Assembly (NCBI RefSeq): GCF_005490785.1
Contig: NZ_CP027295.1
Location: 2,914,001 to 2,978,000 of the forward strand
Reading direction: 5' to 3'
Length of the DNA stretch: 64,000 bases
Origin: Brachybacterium sp. SGAir0954
GTDB taxonomy: Bacteria > Actinomycetota > Actinomycetes > Actinomycetales > Dermabacteraceae
In this document: piece by piece, positions 35,444 through 44,422 of the stretch
How positions within the stretch are numbered: the first letter of the stretch is position 1
Layout of the letters: each line of letters begins with the position of its first letter
Position numbers and translations under genes: made by a program
Notes under the pieces: model-generated
Databases searched by the model: none
What the model was told of the DNA's origin: nothing
What the model saw: only the letters and a program-made list of their open reading frames with translations

Positions 35444-37255
35444 TCAGACGTGACCGGCCTGGGAGAAGGGATCGATGATGTCCTCCGGGCCCTCGCCGTG
35501 CTCCGTGACGGTCTCGTCGGCCGGCCCCGCGGGCGCCTCGACGTCGATCGTCTCCGCGCCCGCGAGCGGGATGGAGCCGCCGGGGATCGCGGCGAGCAGG
35601 CGCCGGGTGTAGTCCTGCTGCGGGGAGTGGAAGACCTCGTCGGTCGAGCCCTGCTCCACGAGCTTCCCCTTCTCCATGACCAGGGTGCGGTCCGCGATCT
35701 GGCGGACCACGGCGAGGTCGTGGGTGATGAAGAGGTAGGACAGCCCGAGCTCGGCCTGGAGATCGTTGAGCAGGTGCAGCACCTGGTCCTGGACCAGCAC
35801 GTCGAGGGCGGAGACCGCCTCGTCGCACACGACGACCTCGGGGTCCAGCGCGAGGGCGCGGGCGATCGCCACGCGCTGGCGCTGGCCGCCGGAGAGCTCG
35901 TTGGGGAAGCGGCGCATCATCGCCGCCGGCAGCGCGACCTTGTCGAGCAGGTCGCGGACCTTCGCCTCGCGGCCCTTCGCGTCGCCGATGCCGTGCAGGC
36001 GCATCGGCTCCTCGATCGTGCTGAAGATCGAGTACATCGGGTCGAGCGTCCCGTAGGGGTTCTGGAAGATCGGCTGCACGCGGCGGCGCAGCGTTTTCAG
36101 CGCAGACCCCTTGTAGGTGGTGACGTCCTTGCCCTCGAAGAGCACCCGGCCCGAGGTGGGCTGGAGGAGCTTCAGCACCATCTGCGCGACGGTCGACTTG
36201 CCCGAGCCGGACTCGCCGACGATCGCGGTGGTGGTGCCGCGCTCGAGGGAGAAGGAGATGTCGTCCACGGCGGTGAACGGCGTGGTGCGCCACGGGACGC
36301 TGCCGCGGATCGGGAACACCTTGGTCAGGTTGCGGGCCTCGATGATGGGGCCGTTCGCCTGCTCCGAGGGCTGACCGGCGGCGTGCTCCTGCGCCTGCTC
36401 GCGCACCTCCTCGCGCTCGGCCACGGAGACCAGGCGGCGCGAGGCGAGGCTCGGCGCGGCCGCGATGAGGCGCTTGGTGTACGGATGCTGCGGGGACTGC
36501 AGGATCTCGAGCGCGGGACCGGACTCGACGACCTGCCCCTTGTACATCACCACGAGGTGCTGGGCGCGCTCGGCGGCAAGTCCCAGGTCGTGGGTGATCA
36601 GCAGCACCGCGACGCCCAGCTCGCCCGTGAGGGTGTCGAGGTGGTCGAGGATCTGCTGCTGCACCGTGACGTCGAGCGCGGAGGTCGGCTCGTCGGCGAT
36701 GAGCAGCTTGGGGCGGGCGGCGAGACCCATGGCGATGAGCGCTCGCTGCTTCATGCCGCCGGAGTACTCGTGGGGGTACTGGCCGGCGCGGCGCTTCGCG
36801 TCCGGCAGGCCCGCCTCCTCGAGCAGCTCCACGGCGCGCTGCTTCGCGGCGGCGCCCTTGGCGACGCCGTTCGCGGCGAGCGCCTCGGTGATCTGCGACC
36901 CCACCTTCCACATGGGGTTGAGGTTGCTCATCGGGTCCTGCGGGACCAGGCCCAGCTGGTCGCCGCGCAGGGCCCGGATCTGCTTCTCCGAGACATGCGT
37001 GATGTCGCGACCCTCGAAGAGGACCTGGCCGCGGGTGATGCTCCCGTTCTTGGGCAGCAGGTGCGCGATGCTTATCGCGGTCGTCGACTTGCCGGAGCCG
37101 GACTCGCCGACGATCGCGACGGTCTCCCCGGGGTACACCTCGAGATTCGCGGTGCGCACACCTCGGACCGGCCCGGTCGAGGTCGTGAACGTGATCTCGA
37201 GATCCCTGATCTCGAGCAGGGGCTGCTTCGTGGCGCTGTCAGGTGCGGCGCTCAT
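35444..37255 (-). CDS. Dipeptide/oligopeptide ABC transporter, fused dual ATPase
   Basis: A 603-residue protein with two complete ABC ATPase domains, a DppD-DppF-type fusion. The first has GESGSGKST (50-58), YSGGMKQRALIAMG and DEPTSALDV. The second has GESGSGKST, LSGGQRQRVAIARA and CDEAVSALDV, where the usual PT is AV. Each half ends with the oligopeptide-ATPase C-terminal signature (SPQHPYTKRL, SPQQDYTRRL). Its start overlaps the preceding permease stop as ATGA. A terminator follows. It supplies ATP energy for the permeases at 37252-39127. Confidence 0.93.
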   Translation of the reverse strand: MSAAPDSATKQPLLEIRDLEITFTTSTGPVRGVRTANLEVYPGETVAIVGESGSGKSTTAISIAHLLPKNGSITRGQVLFEGRDITHVSEKQIRALRGDQLGLVPQDPMSNLNPMWKVGSQITEALAANGVAKGAAAKQRAVELLEEAGLPDAKRRAGQYPHEYSGGMKQRALIAMGLAARPKLLIADEPTSALDVTVQQQILDHLDTLTGELGVAVLLITHDLGLAAERAQHLVVMYKGQVVESGPALEILQSPQHPYTKRLIAAAPSLASRRLVSVAEREEVREQAQEHAAGQPSEQANGPIIEARNLTKVFPIRGSVPWRTTPFTAVDDISFSLERGTTTAIVGESGSGKSTVAQMVLKLLQPTSGRVLFEGKDVTTYKGSALKTLRRRVQPIFQNPYGTLDPMYSIFSTIEEPMRLHGIGDAKGREAKVRDLLDKVALPAAMMRRFPNELSGGQRQRVAIARALALDPEVVVCDEAVSALDVLVQDQVLHLLNDLQAELGLSYLFITHDLAVVRQIADRTLVMEKGKLVEQGSTDEVFHSPQQDYTRRLLAAIPGGSIPLAGAETIDVEAPAGPADETVTEHGEGPEDIIDPFSQAGHV

Positions 37256-38208
37256 CGCTTCCTCGCCTTCGGGTCCAGGGCGTCGCGGACGGCGTCACCG
37301 AGCATGATGAAGCTCAGCACGGTGATCGCGAGCGCCACAGAGGGGTAGAACAGCATCATCGGCTGGTTGCGCAGGGCATCCCTCGCACGGGAGATGTCGC
37401 CGCCCCAGGAGACGGCCGACGTGGGGAGCCCGACCCCCAGGAACGACAGGGTCGCCTCCGCGACGATGAAGACGCCGAGGTTGACCGTGGCCGTGACGAT
37501 CACGGGGGCGATCGCGTTGGGGATCACGTGCTTCAGGAGGTTCGTGAGGCTCCCGGCGCCGAGCGCCGTCGACGCGGTGACGAAGTCCTGGCTCTTCGTC
37601 GAGATCACCGCGCCGCGCATGATGCGGGCGACGTTGGTCCAGCCGAAGATGCTCAGGACCATGATGACGGTCCACATGTTCATCTCGCCGAGTCGGGTCG
37701 CGATGACGATCGCCCCGAGGATCATCGGGACGGCGAAGAAGATGTCCGTGATGCGGGAGACGATCTCGTCGATCCAGCCGCCGACGTAGCCGGCGAGGGC
37801 TCCGATCGCGCCACCGAGGATCGTCGAGCAGATCATCGTGAAGAAGCCGATGATCACCGAGGTGCGGGTTCCCCACACCGTGCGGGCCAGCGTGTCGTAG
37901 CCCTGCCTCGTCGTGCCGAAGGGGTGCTCCGCGCTCGCAGGCTTGTTGGCCGAGGAGAGGTTGCCGTACGTGGGGTCCTGACTCGTGAACACGCCGGGGA
38001 ACGCGGCGACGAAGAGCACGAGCAGGATCAGCAGCGCGGAGATGATGAACACCGGGTTGCGCACCAGATTGTGCACGGCCTCGGCCCAGAGCGAGCGAGG
38101 CGTCGATGAGGTGTCCGCAGCATCGACCTCCTGCAGCGGGGTCTCGTCGAGCGGGGCGACCCAGTGCTGGGCCTTCGGGCGCTGAGGGGCGCGGTTATCA
38201 CTTCGCAT
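37252..38208 (-). CDS. Peptide ABC transporter permease, DppC-like
   Basis: A 318-residue inner-membrane permease with six membrane segments. The EAA loop is EAA-like around ASTALGAGSLTNLLKHVIPN, and FGTTRQGYDTLARTVWG is the OppC-type N-terminal domain. It has a 45-residue hydrophilic lead before the first helix. Its start lies 11 bases inside the end of the DppB-like gene, and its end overlaps the ATPase start. Confidence 0.92.
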   Translation of the reverse strand: MRSDNRAPQRPKAQHWVAPLDETPLQEVDAADTSSTPRSLWAEAVHNLVRNPVFIISALLILLVLFVAAFPGVFTSQDPTYGNLSSANKPASAEHPFGTTRQGYDTLARTVWGTRTSVIIGFFTMICSTILGGAIGALAGYVGGWIDEIVSRITDIFFAVPMILGAIVIATRLGEMNMWTVIMVLSIFGWTNVARIMRGAVISTKSQDFVTASTALGAGSLTNLLKHVIPNAIAPVIVTATVNLGVFIVAEATLSFLGVGLPTSAVSWGGDISRARDALRNQPMMLFYPSVALAITVLSFIMLGDAVRDALDPKARKR

Positions 38209-39127
38209 AGCGGATCCTCGGGTCGAGCACGGCGTAGAGCAGGTCCACGATGAGGTTGGACAGCAGGAAGATGATCACGAGCAGGGTCACGAGGGACACG
38301 ATCATCGGGGCTTCGCCGGCATTGATGGAGCGGAACAGCAGGGTCCCGACTCCGGGGATGTTGAAGATGCTCTCGGTGACGATCGCACCGCCCATCAGCG
38401 CGCCCAGGTCCGCACCGATGAAGGTGACCACGGGGATCAGGGAGTTGCGCAGGATGTGCTTGGTGACGACTCCGCCCCGGGAGAGGCCCTTGGCCGTCGC
38501 CGTCCGCACGTGATCCGCTCCGACCGTCTCTGCGATCGAGGTGCGCGTCAGCCGGAGGACGTAGGCGAAGGAGACCGCTCCGAGCACGAACCCGGGGACG
38601 AGCAGGTTCTGCCAGCTGGGGTCGCGACCCACGTTGATCGGGGCGATGCCGAGCTTCACACCGAGGATGAACTGGGCGACGAAGCCGAGCACGAAGGTCG
38701 GGACGGCGATCACGAGCAGCGAGAGGATGAGGAGCGTCGTGTCGATGAGCTTGCCCTTGCGCAGGCCGGAGATCACTCCGGCGATGACGCCGAACACCGT
38801 CTCGACGATCACGGCGATGATCGCGAGACGGATCGTCACCGGGAATGCGGCGGCGATCTGATCGGCGATCGGCCGGCCGTTGAAGCCCACGCCGAAGTCC
38901 AGCCGCACCACGTTGCCGAGGTAGATGAGCCACTGGATGATGACGGGCTTGTCCAGGTTGTACTGGGCGCGCAGCTGCTGCTCGACGGCCGGGGAGATCG
39001 GCTTGTCCCCCGCGAGGGTGAGGATCGGATCGCCGGAGGCGGCGAACGCGAGCAGGTAGACGATGAGCGTGGCGCCGAGGAAGACGGGGATCATCTGCAG
39101 CAGTCGCCGCACGATGTACCAGATCAC
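38198..39127 (-). CDS. Peptide ABC transporter permease, DppB-like
   Basis: A 309-residue permease starting MIWYIVRRLLQMIPVFLGA, typical of OppB/DppB. Other conserved parts are YNLDKPVIIQWLIYLGNVVRLDFG (N-terminal extracellular part) and RTATAKGLSRGGVVTKHILRN (coupling loop). GTG start with AAAGAGAA upstream. It lies 119 bases after the binding-protein gene, with a hairpin in between. Confidence 0.92.
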   Translation of the reverse strand: MIWYIVRRLLQMIPVFLGATLIVYLLAFAASGDPILTLAGDKPISPAVEQQLRAQYNLDKPVIIQWLIYLGNVVRLDFGVGFNGRPIADQIAAAFPVTIRLAIIAVIVETVFGVIAGVISGLRKGKLIDTTLLILSLLVIAVPTFVLGFVAQFILGVKLGIAPINVGRDPSWQNLLVPGFVLGAVSFAYVLRLTRTSIAETVGADHVRTATAKGLSRGGVVTKHILRNSLIPVVTFIGADLGALMGGAIVTESIFNIPGVGTLLFRSINAGEAPMIVSLVTLLVIIFLLSNLIVDLLYAVLDPRIRYAK

Positions 39128-39174
39128 GTCGTTCTCTTTCGAAGTCGGGCGGGGCGCGAGGACCCCCGGGCGTG

Positions 39175-39212
39175 CGACAGCGGGAACCGGAGGGATCCGG
39201 TTCCCGCTGTCG
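39175..39212 (-). terminator. Intra-operon hairpin between binding protein and permeases
   Basis: CGACAGCGGGAACCGG and CCGGTTCCCGCTGTCG form a perfect 16-base stem with a six-base loop. It probably limits read-through, so the binding protein is made in excess, as is common in peptide ABC operons. Confidence 0.75.
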
Positions 39213-39246
39213 GGTGGTTCAGCAGGTCACTCGTGGGAAGCGGCGA

Positions 39247-40896
39247 TCACTTCGTGATCTCGTAGTACAGCGGGACGGTGTCCCAGCCGTACTCGACGTT
39301 CGACACGAGGGACGAGTAGCCGCCGAAGGTGTTCTGGTACCAGAGCGGGACGACGGGCAGGTCGCGCATGATCAGCGCCTCGGCCTGCTTCCAGATCTTG
39401 ATGGCCTCGTCCTCGCTCTCGGCGGCGAGACCGTCCGAGAGGAGCTGGTCGAACTCGGGGTTCTTGTAGTCGCCGTCGTTCGAGCCGTTGCCGTCCGCCG
39501 CGCCGGAGCCGTAGAGCGGGCCCAGGAAGTTGTACATGGACGGGTAGTCCGCCTGCCAGCCCGAGCGCCAGGTGCCCATGAGCTTCCGCGCGCGGATCTG
39601 CTCACGCATCTCGCCGAAGGCCGGGAACGGGGTCGGGTTCGCCTCGATACCGAGGGTGTTCTTGAGCGAGTTGCAGACAGCCTCGACCCAGTCGGCGTGG
39701 GGTCCGTCCGCGTTGTACGCGAGGGTGAGCGGTCCCTTGAAGGGGCTCTTCGCCTCCGCCTGCGCCCACAGGTCCTTGGCCTTGGCCTCGTCGAACTCGA
39801 GGACGTCAGCGCCCTCGATGTCGGTCGCACCGCCACCGGGGATCACCGGCGCGACGAAGTCCGTCGCCGGGGTGCGGGTGCCGAAGAAGAGGCTGTCGCA
39901 GATGCTCTTGCGGTCGATCGCGCGCGAGATCGCCTCGCGACGCAGCGCACCGGCCTCGCCCTCGAAGTTCGAGTCGTAGCCCGGGAGGGTGAAGGACTGG
40001 AAGACGGCGCCCGGATCGTTGACCGCGCGGTCGCCGAGGTCGCTCTCGAAGTTCTGCAGCTGCGACGTGGGGATCTGGTCGATGACGTCCACGTTGTCCG
40101 CGAGGAGATCGTTGTACATGGTCTCGTCGCTGTCGTACACCACGAAGGTGATGCCCGAGTTCTTGGCCTTGCGCGGGCCGTCGTAGTTCGGGTTCGGGAC
40201 GAGGACGATCTCCTTGTCATGGGTCCAGGAGTCGACCATGTAGGGGCCGTTCGAGACCGGCTTCTCGCCGAACGCCTCGATGTCGTCGAAGGCGCTCGCG
40301 GGGAGCGGCATGTAGGCCGAGTAGCCGAGGCGGTTCGGGAAGTCGGACTGCGCGGAGACGAGCTGCACGGTGAACGTGGTGTCGTCGACGACCTCGAGCC
40401 CGGGGAGCTTCGCGTCGGCGGCGACGTCCTCCTTGGACAGATCCGCGTAGCCCTCGATCGGCTCGAAGAAGTACTGGCCCAGCTGGGCGTTCGCGGCGTT
40501 CGCACCGAAGTTCCAGGCGTCGACGAAGGACTGCGCGGTGAGGTCGGAGTCGTCGGAGAACTTCAGGCCGGACTTGATCTTGATCGTCCAGTGCTGGTTG
40601 TCGTCGGACTCGATCGACTCCGCGAGGTCGTTCTCGGCCTTGCCGTCCGCCGTGTAGTACACGAGGCCGGCGAAGATCGAGGTGACGACGCGACCGCCGC
40701 CGACCTCTCCGGTGTTCGTCGGGACGAGCGGGTTCTCGGGCTCGGTGGTGTTCGCAAAGATCATCTCACCGGAGCCGGATCCGCCGTCGGATCCGCCGGA
40801 ACCGCCGGAGGAGCCACCGGTGCAGGCGGCGAGCGTGGCTGCGGCGACGCCGGTGGCAGCGGTGCCGAGCATCATGGAGCGGCGCGAAAGGGCCAT
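39247..40896 (-). CDS. Peptide ABC transporter substrate-binding lipoprotein
   Basis: A 549-residue SBP family 5 (DppA/OppA) protein. The N-terminus has SRRSMM, a hydrophobic run and the lipobox TLAAC (Cys 25), so it is exported, possibly by Tat, and lipid-anchored. A Gly/Ser linker follows. Domain signatures include [15 protein letters not shown] and [23 protein letters not shown] precedes ATG 40896. It is the first gene of the operon with the two permeases and the fused ATPase. The peptide specificity is unknown. Confidence 0.92.
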   Translation of the reverse strand: MALSRRSMMLGTAATGVAAATLAACTGGSSGGSGGSDGGSGSGEMIFANTTEPENPLVPTNTGEVGGGRVVTSIFAGLVYYTADGKAENDLAESIESDDNQHWTIKIKSGLKFSDDSDLTAQSFVDAWNFGANAANAQLGQYFFEPIEGYADLSKEDVAADAKLPGLEVVDDTTFTVQLVSAQSDFPNRLGYSAYMPLPASAFDDIEAFGEKPVSNGPYMVDSWTHDKEIVLVPNPNYDGPRKAKNSGITFVVYDSDETMYNDLLADNVDVIDQIPTSQLQNFESDLGDRAVNDPGAVFQSFTLPGYDSNFEGEAGALRREAISRAIDRKSICDSLFFGTRTPATDFVAPVIPGGGATDIEGADVLEFDEAKAKDLWAQAEAKSPFKGPLTLAYNADGPHADWVEAVCNSLKNTLGIEANPTPFPAFGEMREQIRARKLMGTWRSGWQADYPSMYNFLGPLYGSGAADGNGSNDGDYKNPEFDQLLSDGLAAESEDEAIKIWKQAEALIMRDLPVVPLWYQNTFGGYSSLVSNVEYGWDTVPLYYEITK

Positions 40897-40948
40897 GGGG
40901 ATCTCCTGGGAGTGCTGTGTGTGGCGCCGACTACACCGGGCGCCGTGA

Positions 40949-40975
40949 CGTCAAGTGTGCACCAGGGGTTGTCAA
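40949..40975 (-). promoter_or_regulatory. Candidate promoter of the ABC operon
   Basis: On the minus strand TTGACA (40970-40975) and TTGACG (40949-40954) are 21 bases apart. TAGTCG at 40928-40933 could be a -10 for the second, with 15-base spacing. Which is used is uncertain. Confidence 0.35.
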
Positions 40976-41072
40976 CCTTTGTCCACCCGGCGGTAACGCT
41001 TCGGTCTCGGATACCCCAGGACGGTTCCCAGGAACACAGGGCACGCGCACACCCGCCCGCGCGCTCCGGGTG

Positions 41073-41078
41073 GAGAAT
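41073..41078 (+). promoter_or_regulatory. Leaderless promoter of pgi
   Basis: GAGAAT is six bases before ATG 41085, with no SD. Confidence 0.5.
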
Positions 41079-41084
41079 GGGGCC

Positions 41085-42785
41085 ATGACTTCTCCTGATG
41101 CCCCTGTCAGCGGCGCCACCGCGCCGGTCGATCCCACCACCACCCCGGCGTGGGAGGCGCTCGAGGCGCACGACGCCGAGATCAGCGGCTCCCTGCGCGA
41201 GTGGTTCGCCGAGGACCCGCAGCGTGCCGTCCGCTTCACCCACGACGCGGCCGACCTCCACGTTGACCTCTCCAAGAACCTCGTCACCGCCGAGACCGTG
41301 GACCTCCTCCTCCAGCTCGCCGAGCAGACCGGCGTGCTCGCGCGCCGCGACGCGATGTACGCGGGCGCCCACATCAACACCACCGAGGACCGCGCCGTGC
41401 TGCACACCGCGCTGCGCCGCCCCGCCGGGGCCTCCCCCGCCCTCGTGGTCGACGGCCAGGACGTCGACCACGACGTGCACGAGGTGCTGGGCCGCATCGC
41501 GGACTTCGCGACCAAGGTCCGCTCCGGCGAGTGGACCGGCGTCACCGGCAAGCGCATCGAGACGGTCGTGAACATCGGCATCGGCGGCTCGGACCTGGGC
41601 CCCGTCATGGTCTACGAGGCGCTGAAGCCCTACGCGCAGGAGGGCCTCACCGCCCGCTTCATCTCGAACATCGACCCGACGGACGCCTACGAGACCACCG
41701 CGGACCTCGACCCCGAGACCACTCTCGTCATCGTCGCCTCGAAGACCTTCACGACCCTCGAGACGATCACCAACGCGCGCCTCGTGCGCACCTGGCTGCT
41801 CGACGGCCTCCGGGCGAAGGGCCTCACCGCGGAGCAGGAGAAGGAGGCCGTCGCGAAGCACTTCGTGGCCGTCTCCACGGCGCTCGACAAGGTCGCCGAG
41901 TTCGGCATCGACCCGGAGAACGCCTTCGGGTTCTGGAGCTGGGTGGGCGGCCGCTACTCCGTGGACTCCGCGATCGGCACCGTGCTCTCGACGGTGCTGG
42001 GCCCGGAGGTCTTCGAGGAGCTGCTCGCCGGCTTCCACGCGATGGACGAGCACTTCGCGACCGCCCCGGCGGAGCAGAACGTGCCGCTGCTCATGGGCCT
42101 GCTGAACGTGTGGAACGTGAACTTCCTCGAGGCGGAGACCCACGCGGTCCTCCCCTACTCCCAGTACCTGCACCGCTTCCCCGCCTACCTCCAGCAGCTG
42201 ACGATGGAGTCCAACGGCAAGTCGGTGCGCTGGGACGGCTCGACCGTCGTCACCGAGACCGGCGAGGTCTTCTGGGGCGAGCCCGGCACCAACGGTCAGC
42301 ACGCCTTCTACCAGCTGATCCACCAGGGCACCCGGATCATCCCGGCGGACTTCATCGCCTTCGCGACCCCGGCCCGCCCCCTCAAGGACGGCGAGCAGGA
42401 CGTGCACGAGCTGTTCCTCGCGAACTTCTTCGCGCAGACCAAGGCCCTCGCCTTCGGCAAGACGGCCGACGAGGTCCGCGCGGAGGGCACCGAGGGTGCG
42501 CTCGTCGCGGCCCGCGAGTTCTCCGGCGACCGCCCGACGACCTCGATCATGGCGCCCGCGCTGACCCCGTCCGTGCTGGGCCAGCTCATCGCGCTGTACG
42601 AGCACATCACCTTCGTCCAGGGCGCCGTGTGGGGCATCAACTCCTTCGACCAGTGGGGCGTGGAGCTCGGCAAGCAGCTCGCGAAGGGCCTCGCCCCCGC
42701 GGTCGCGGGTGACGAGTCCGCGATCGCCGCGGAGGACGCCTCCACCGCGGGGCTCATCCGCTACTACCGCGAGCACCGCGCCTGA
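41085..42785 (+). CDS. pgi: Glucose-6-phosphate isomerase
   Basis: A 566-residue enzyme interconverting glucose-6-phosphate and fructose-6-phosphate in glycolysis and gluconeogenesis. Signatures: [35 protein letters not shown] (family signature) and [20 protein letters not shown]. Length and C-terminus fit the long bacterial form. The open frame continues 56 codons upstream, but the leaderless -10 and the N-terminal sequence support ATG 41085. It is a single gene followed by a pentamer repeat and a terminator. Confidence 0.96.
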   Translation: MTSPDAPVSGATAPVDPTTTPAWEALEAHDAEISGSLREWFAEDPQRAVRFTHDAADLHVDLSKNLVTAETVDLLLQLAEQTGVLARRDAMYAGAHINTTEDRAVLHTALRRPAGASPALVVDGQDVDHDVHEVLGRIADFATKVRSGEWTGVTGKRIETVVNIGIGGSDLGPVMVYEALKPYAQEGLTARFISNIDPTDAYETTADLDPETTLVIVASKTFTTLETITNARLVRTWLLDGLRAKGLTAEQEKEAVAKHFVAVSTALDKVAEFGIDPENAFGFWSWVGGRYSVDSAIGTVLSTVLGPEVFEELLAGFHAMDEHFATAPAEQNVPLLMGLLNVWNVNFLEAETHAVLPYSQYLHRFPAYLQQLTMESNGKSVRWDGSTVVTETGEVFWGEPGTNGQHAFYQLIHQGTRIIPADFIAFATPARPLKDGEQDVHELFLANFFAQTKALAFGKTADEVRAEGTEGALVAAREFSGDRPTTSIMAPALTPSVLGQLIALYEHITFVQGAVWGINSFDQWGVELGKQLAKGLAPAVAGDESAIAAEDASTAGLIRYYREHRA

Positions 42786-42807
42786 GCGGAGCGCTCACGG
42801 CGGCACC

Positions 42808-42833
42808 GCAGCACAGCACAGCACAGCACAGCA
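42808..42833. repeat. GCACA pentanucleotide tandem repeat
   Basis: Four uninterrupted GCACA units with partial GCA at both ends, 22 bases after the pgi stop and directly before the terminator stem. It is intergenic, so unit gain or loss would not shift a reading frame. Confidence 0.8.
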
Positions 42834-42836
42834 TGA

Positions 42837-42883
42837 CGACGGGGCGCCGTCGCCGGGAGCATCCCGGTGACGGCGCCCCGTCG
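42837..42883. terminator. Bidirectional terminator between pgi and the MHS transporter gene
   Basis: CGACGGGGCGCCGTC pairs with GACGGCGCCCCGTCG, and the inner arms CCGGG/CCCGG extend the stem around AGCAT. Confidence 0.88.
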
Positions 42884-42903
42884 GCGTCGGTGGCGCAGGG
42901 CCC

Positions 42904-44241
42904 TCACTGGAGGAAGTCGACGTCCTTGGTCTCCTTGCCGATCGTGATCGAGATCAGCGTGATGAGCGCGGCGAGGGTGAGGTAGCCGCCCACGAGCCAC
43001 AGCTTCCCGTCCCCGGCGCCCCACAGGGCGATGAGCGCGTACGGCGCGGGCGCCGCACCGATCACGGAGGCCATGTTGTAGCTGATGGCGCTGCCCGTGT
43101 AGCGGACGTCGGCCTTGAACATCTCCGGCAGGAAGGACGCCATGGGGCCGAAGGTCAGGCCCATGAGCGAGAAGCCGATGATGAGGGTGGCCATGACGCC
43201 GGCGTCGCCCGCGTGCAGCAGCGGCTGCACGAGGAAGCCGTAGACGCCGATCGCGATCGTCACGCCGATGAGGTGGCGACGGCGGCCCAGGCGGTCCGCC
43301 ATCGGCCCGGAGACCAGGGTGAAGATCCCGAAGAACACGACGCCGATGATGAGCCGGGTGAGGAAGCCCGCCCGCTCGTAGCCGAGGCCCGGCACCGCGG
43401 CGTCCGCCGGGGTGGTGCCGACGACGGTGAGGAACGCCGTCATCAGGTAGAAGAGGACGTAGGTCGCGACCATCGCGAGGGTCGCCGCGATGAGCGGGCG
43501 CCAGGCGGTCGTGAAGACGCGCGCGAGCGGCACGGTCGCCACACGCTGCTCGTCGAGGACCTTCTGGAAGGCCGGGGTCTCCATGAGCTTCAGGCGCACC
43601 CAGAGGCCCACGACGACCAGCACCGCGGAGAGCAGGAACGGGATCCGCCAGCCCCAGGAGGCGAACTGCGCTTCGTCGAGGGTGAGGCTGAGGATCACGA
43701 ACAGCACGTTCGAGAGGATGAACCCGATCGGGGCGCCCAGCTGGGGGAAGGTGCCGTAGAGGGCGCGCTTGCCCTCGGGGGCGTTCTCGGTCGCGAGCAG
43801 CGCGGCGCCGGACCACTCGCCGCCGAGGCCGATGCCCTGGCAGAAGCGCAGCAGCACGAGGATGGTCGGGGCGACGACGGCGAAGCCGGGCGTCGAGGCG
43901 GAGGGCAGCAGGCCGATGAGGAAGGTCGCGATGCCCATGACGAGGAGGCTCGCCACGAGGGTCTTCTTGCGGCCGATCCGGTCGCCGAAGTGCCCGAAGA
44001 TGATCGAGCCGATGGGCCGGGCGAAGAAAGCGACGCCGAAGATCGCGAAGGAGCTCAGCAGCTGCGTGGTGGTGTCCTGCTTGGGGAAGAACAGGGCCGG
44101 GAACACGAGCGAGGCGGCGGTCGCGTAGGCGTAGAAGTCGAAGAACTCGATGGTCGTGCCGATCATCGAGGCCCCGATCACCCGCCCTCGGGTGTTCGCG
44201 GGCGCCGCTGCCGGCGCGGAGGAGGTGCTTGTCGTACTCAC
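42904..44241 (-). CDS. MFS transporter, metabolite:H+ symporter (MHS) family
   Basis: A 445-residue, 12-helix secondary transporter. IGTTIEFFDFYAYATAASLVF at helix 1 and the loop 2-3 motif GHFGDRIGRKKTL are diagnostic of MHS carriers (such as shikimate, citrate or proline/betaine types). QGIGLGGEWSGAALL is also typical. Substrate is unknown. GTG 44241 is seven bases after TATCGT and is preferred. An 80-residue upstream extension in the open frame is not transporter-like. Confidence 0.9.
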   Translation of the reverse strand: MSTTSTSSAPAAAPANTRGRVIGASMIGTTIEFFDFYAYATAASLVFPALFFPKQDTTTQLLSSFAIFGVAFFARPIGSIIFGHFGDRIGRKKTLVASLLVMGIATFLIGLLPSASTPGFAVVAPTILVLLRFCQGIGLGGEWSGAALLATENAPEGKRALYGTFPQLGAPIGFILSNVLFVILSLTLDEAQFASWGWRIPFLLSAVLVVVGLWVRLKLMETPAFQKVLDEQRVATVPLARVFTTAWRPLIAATLAMVATYVLFYLMTAFLTVVGTTPADAAVPGLGYERAGFLTRLIIGVVFFGIFTLVSGPMADRLGRRRHLIGVTIAIGVYGFLVQPLLHAGDAGVMATLIIGFSLMGLTFGPMASFLPEMFKADVRYTGSAISYNMASVIGAAPAPYALIALWGAGDGKLWLVGGYLTLAALITLISITIGKETKDVDFLQ

Positions 44242-44248
44242 CTGCGCG

Positions 44249-44254
44249 ACGATA
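44249..44254 (-). promoter_or_regulatory. Leaderless promoter of the MHS transporter
   Basis: TATCGT on the minus strand is seven bases before GTG 44241. Confidence 0.45.
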
Positions 44255-44422
44255 CGCCCGGGTCTCACCATCCGGGACATGCCATCCGCATCCTGGACCC
44301 GGGTCACGGCTGGGTCCCGACCTCGGACAGCGCTCGCCGCTCGCCTCCCCCACCTGGGAGGATCACCGGGACCGACAGTGCGTGCCCGGGGCCGCGCTGT
44401 GCCATCGCTGGAGGGGGACCCC

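Noticed and set aside
42808-42833. GCACA repeat as a phase-variation switch
   Set aside because: It is intergenic, after the pgi stop and before a terminator. Slippage would not alter a reading frame.
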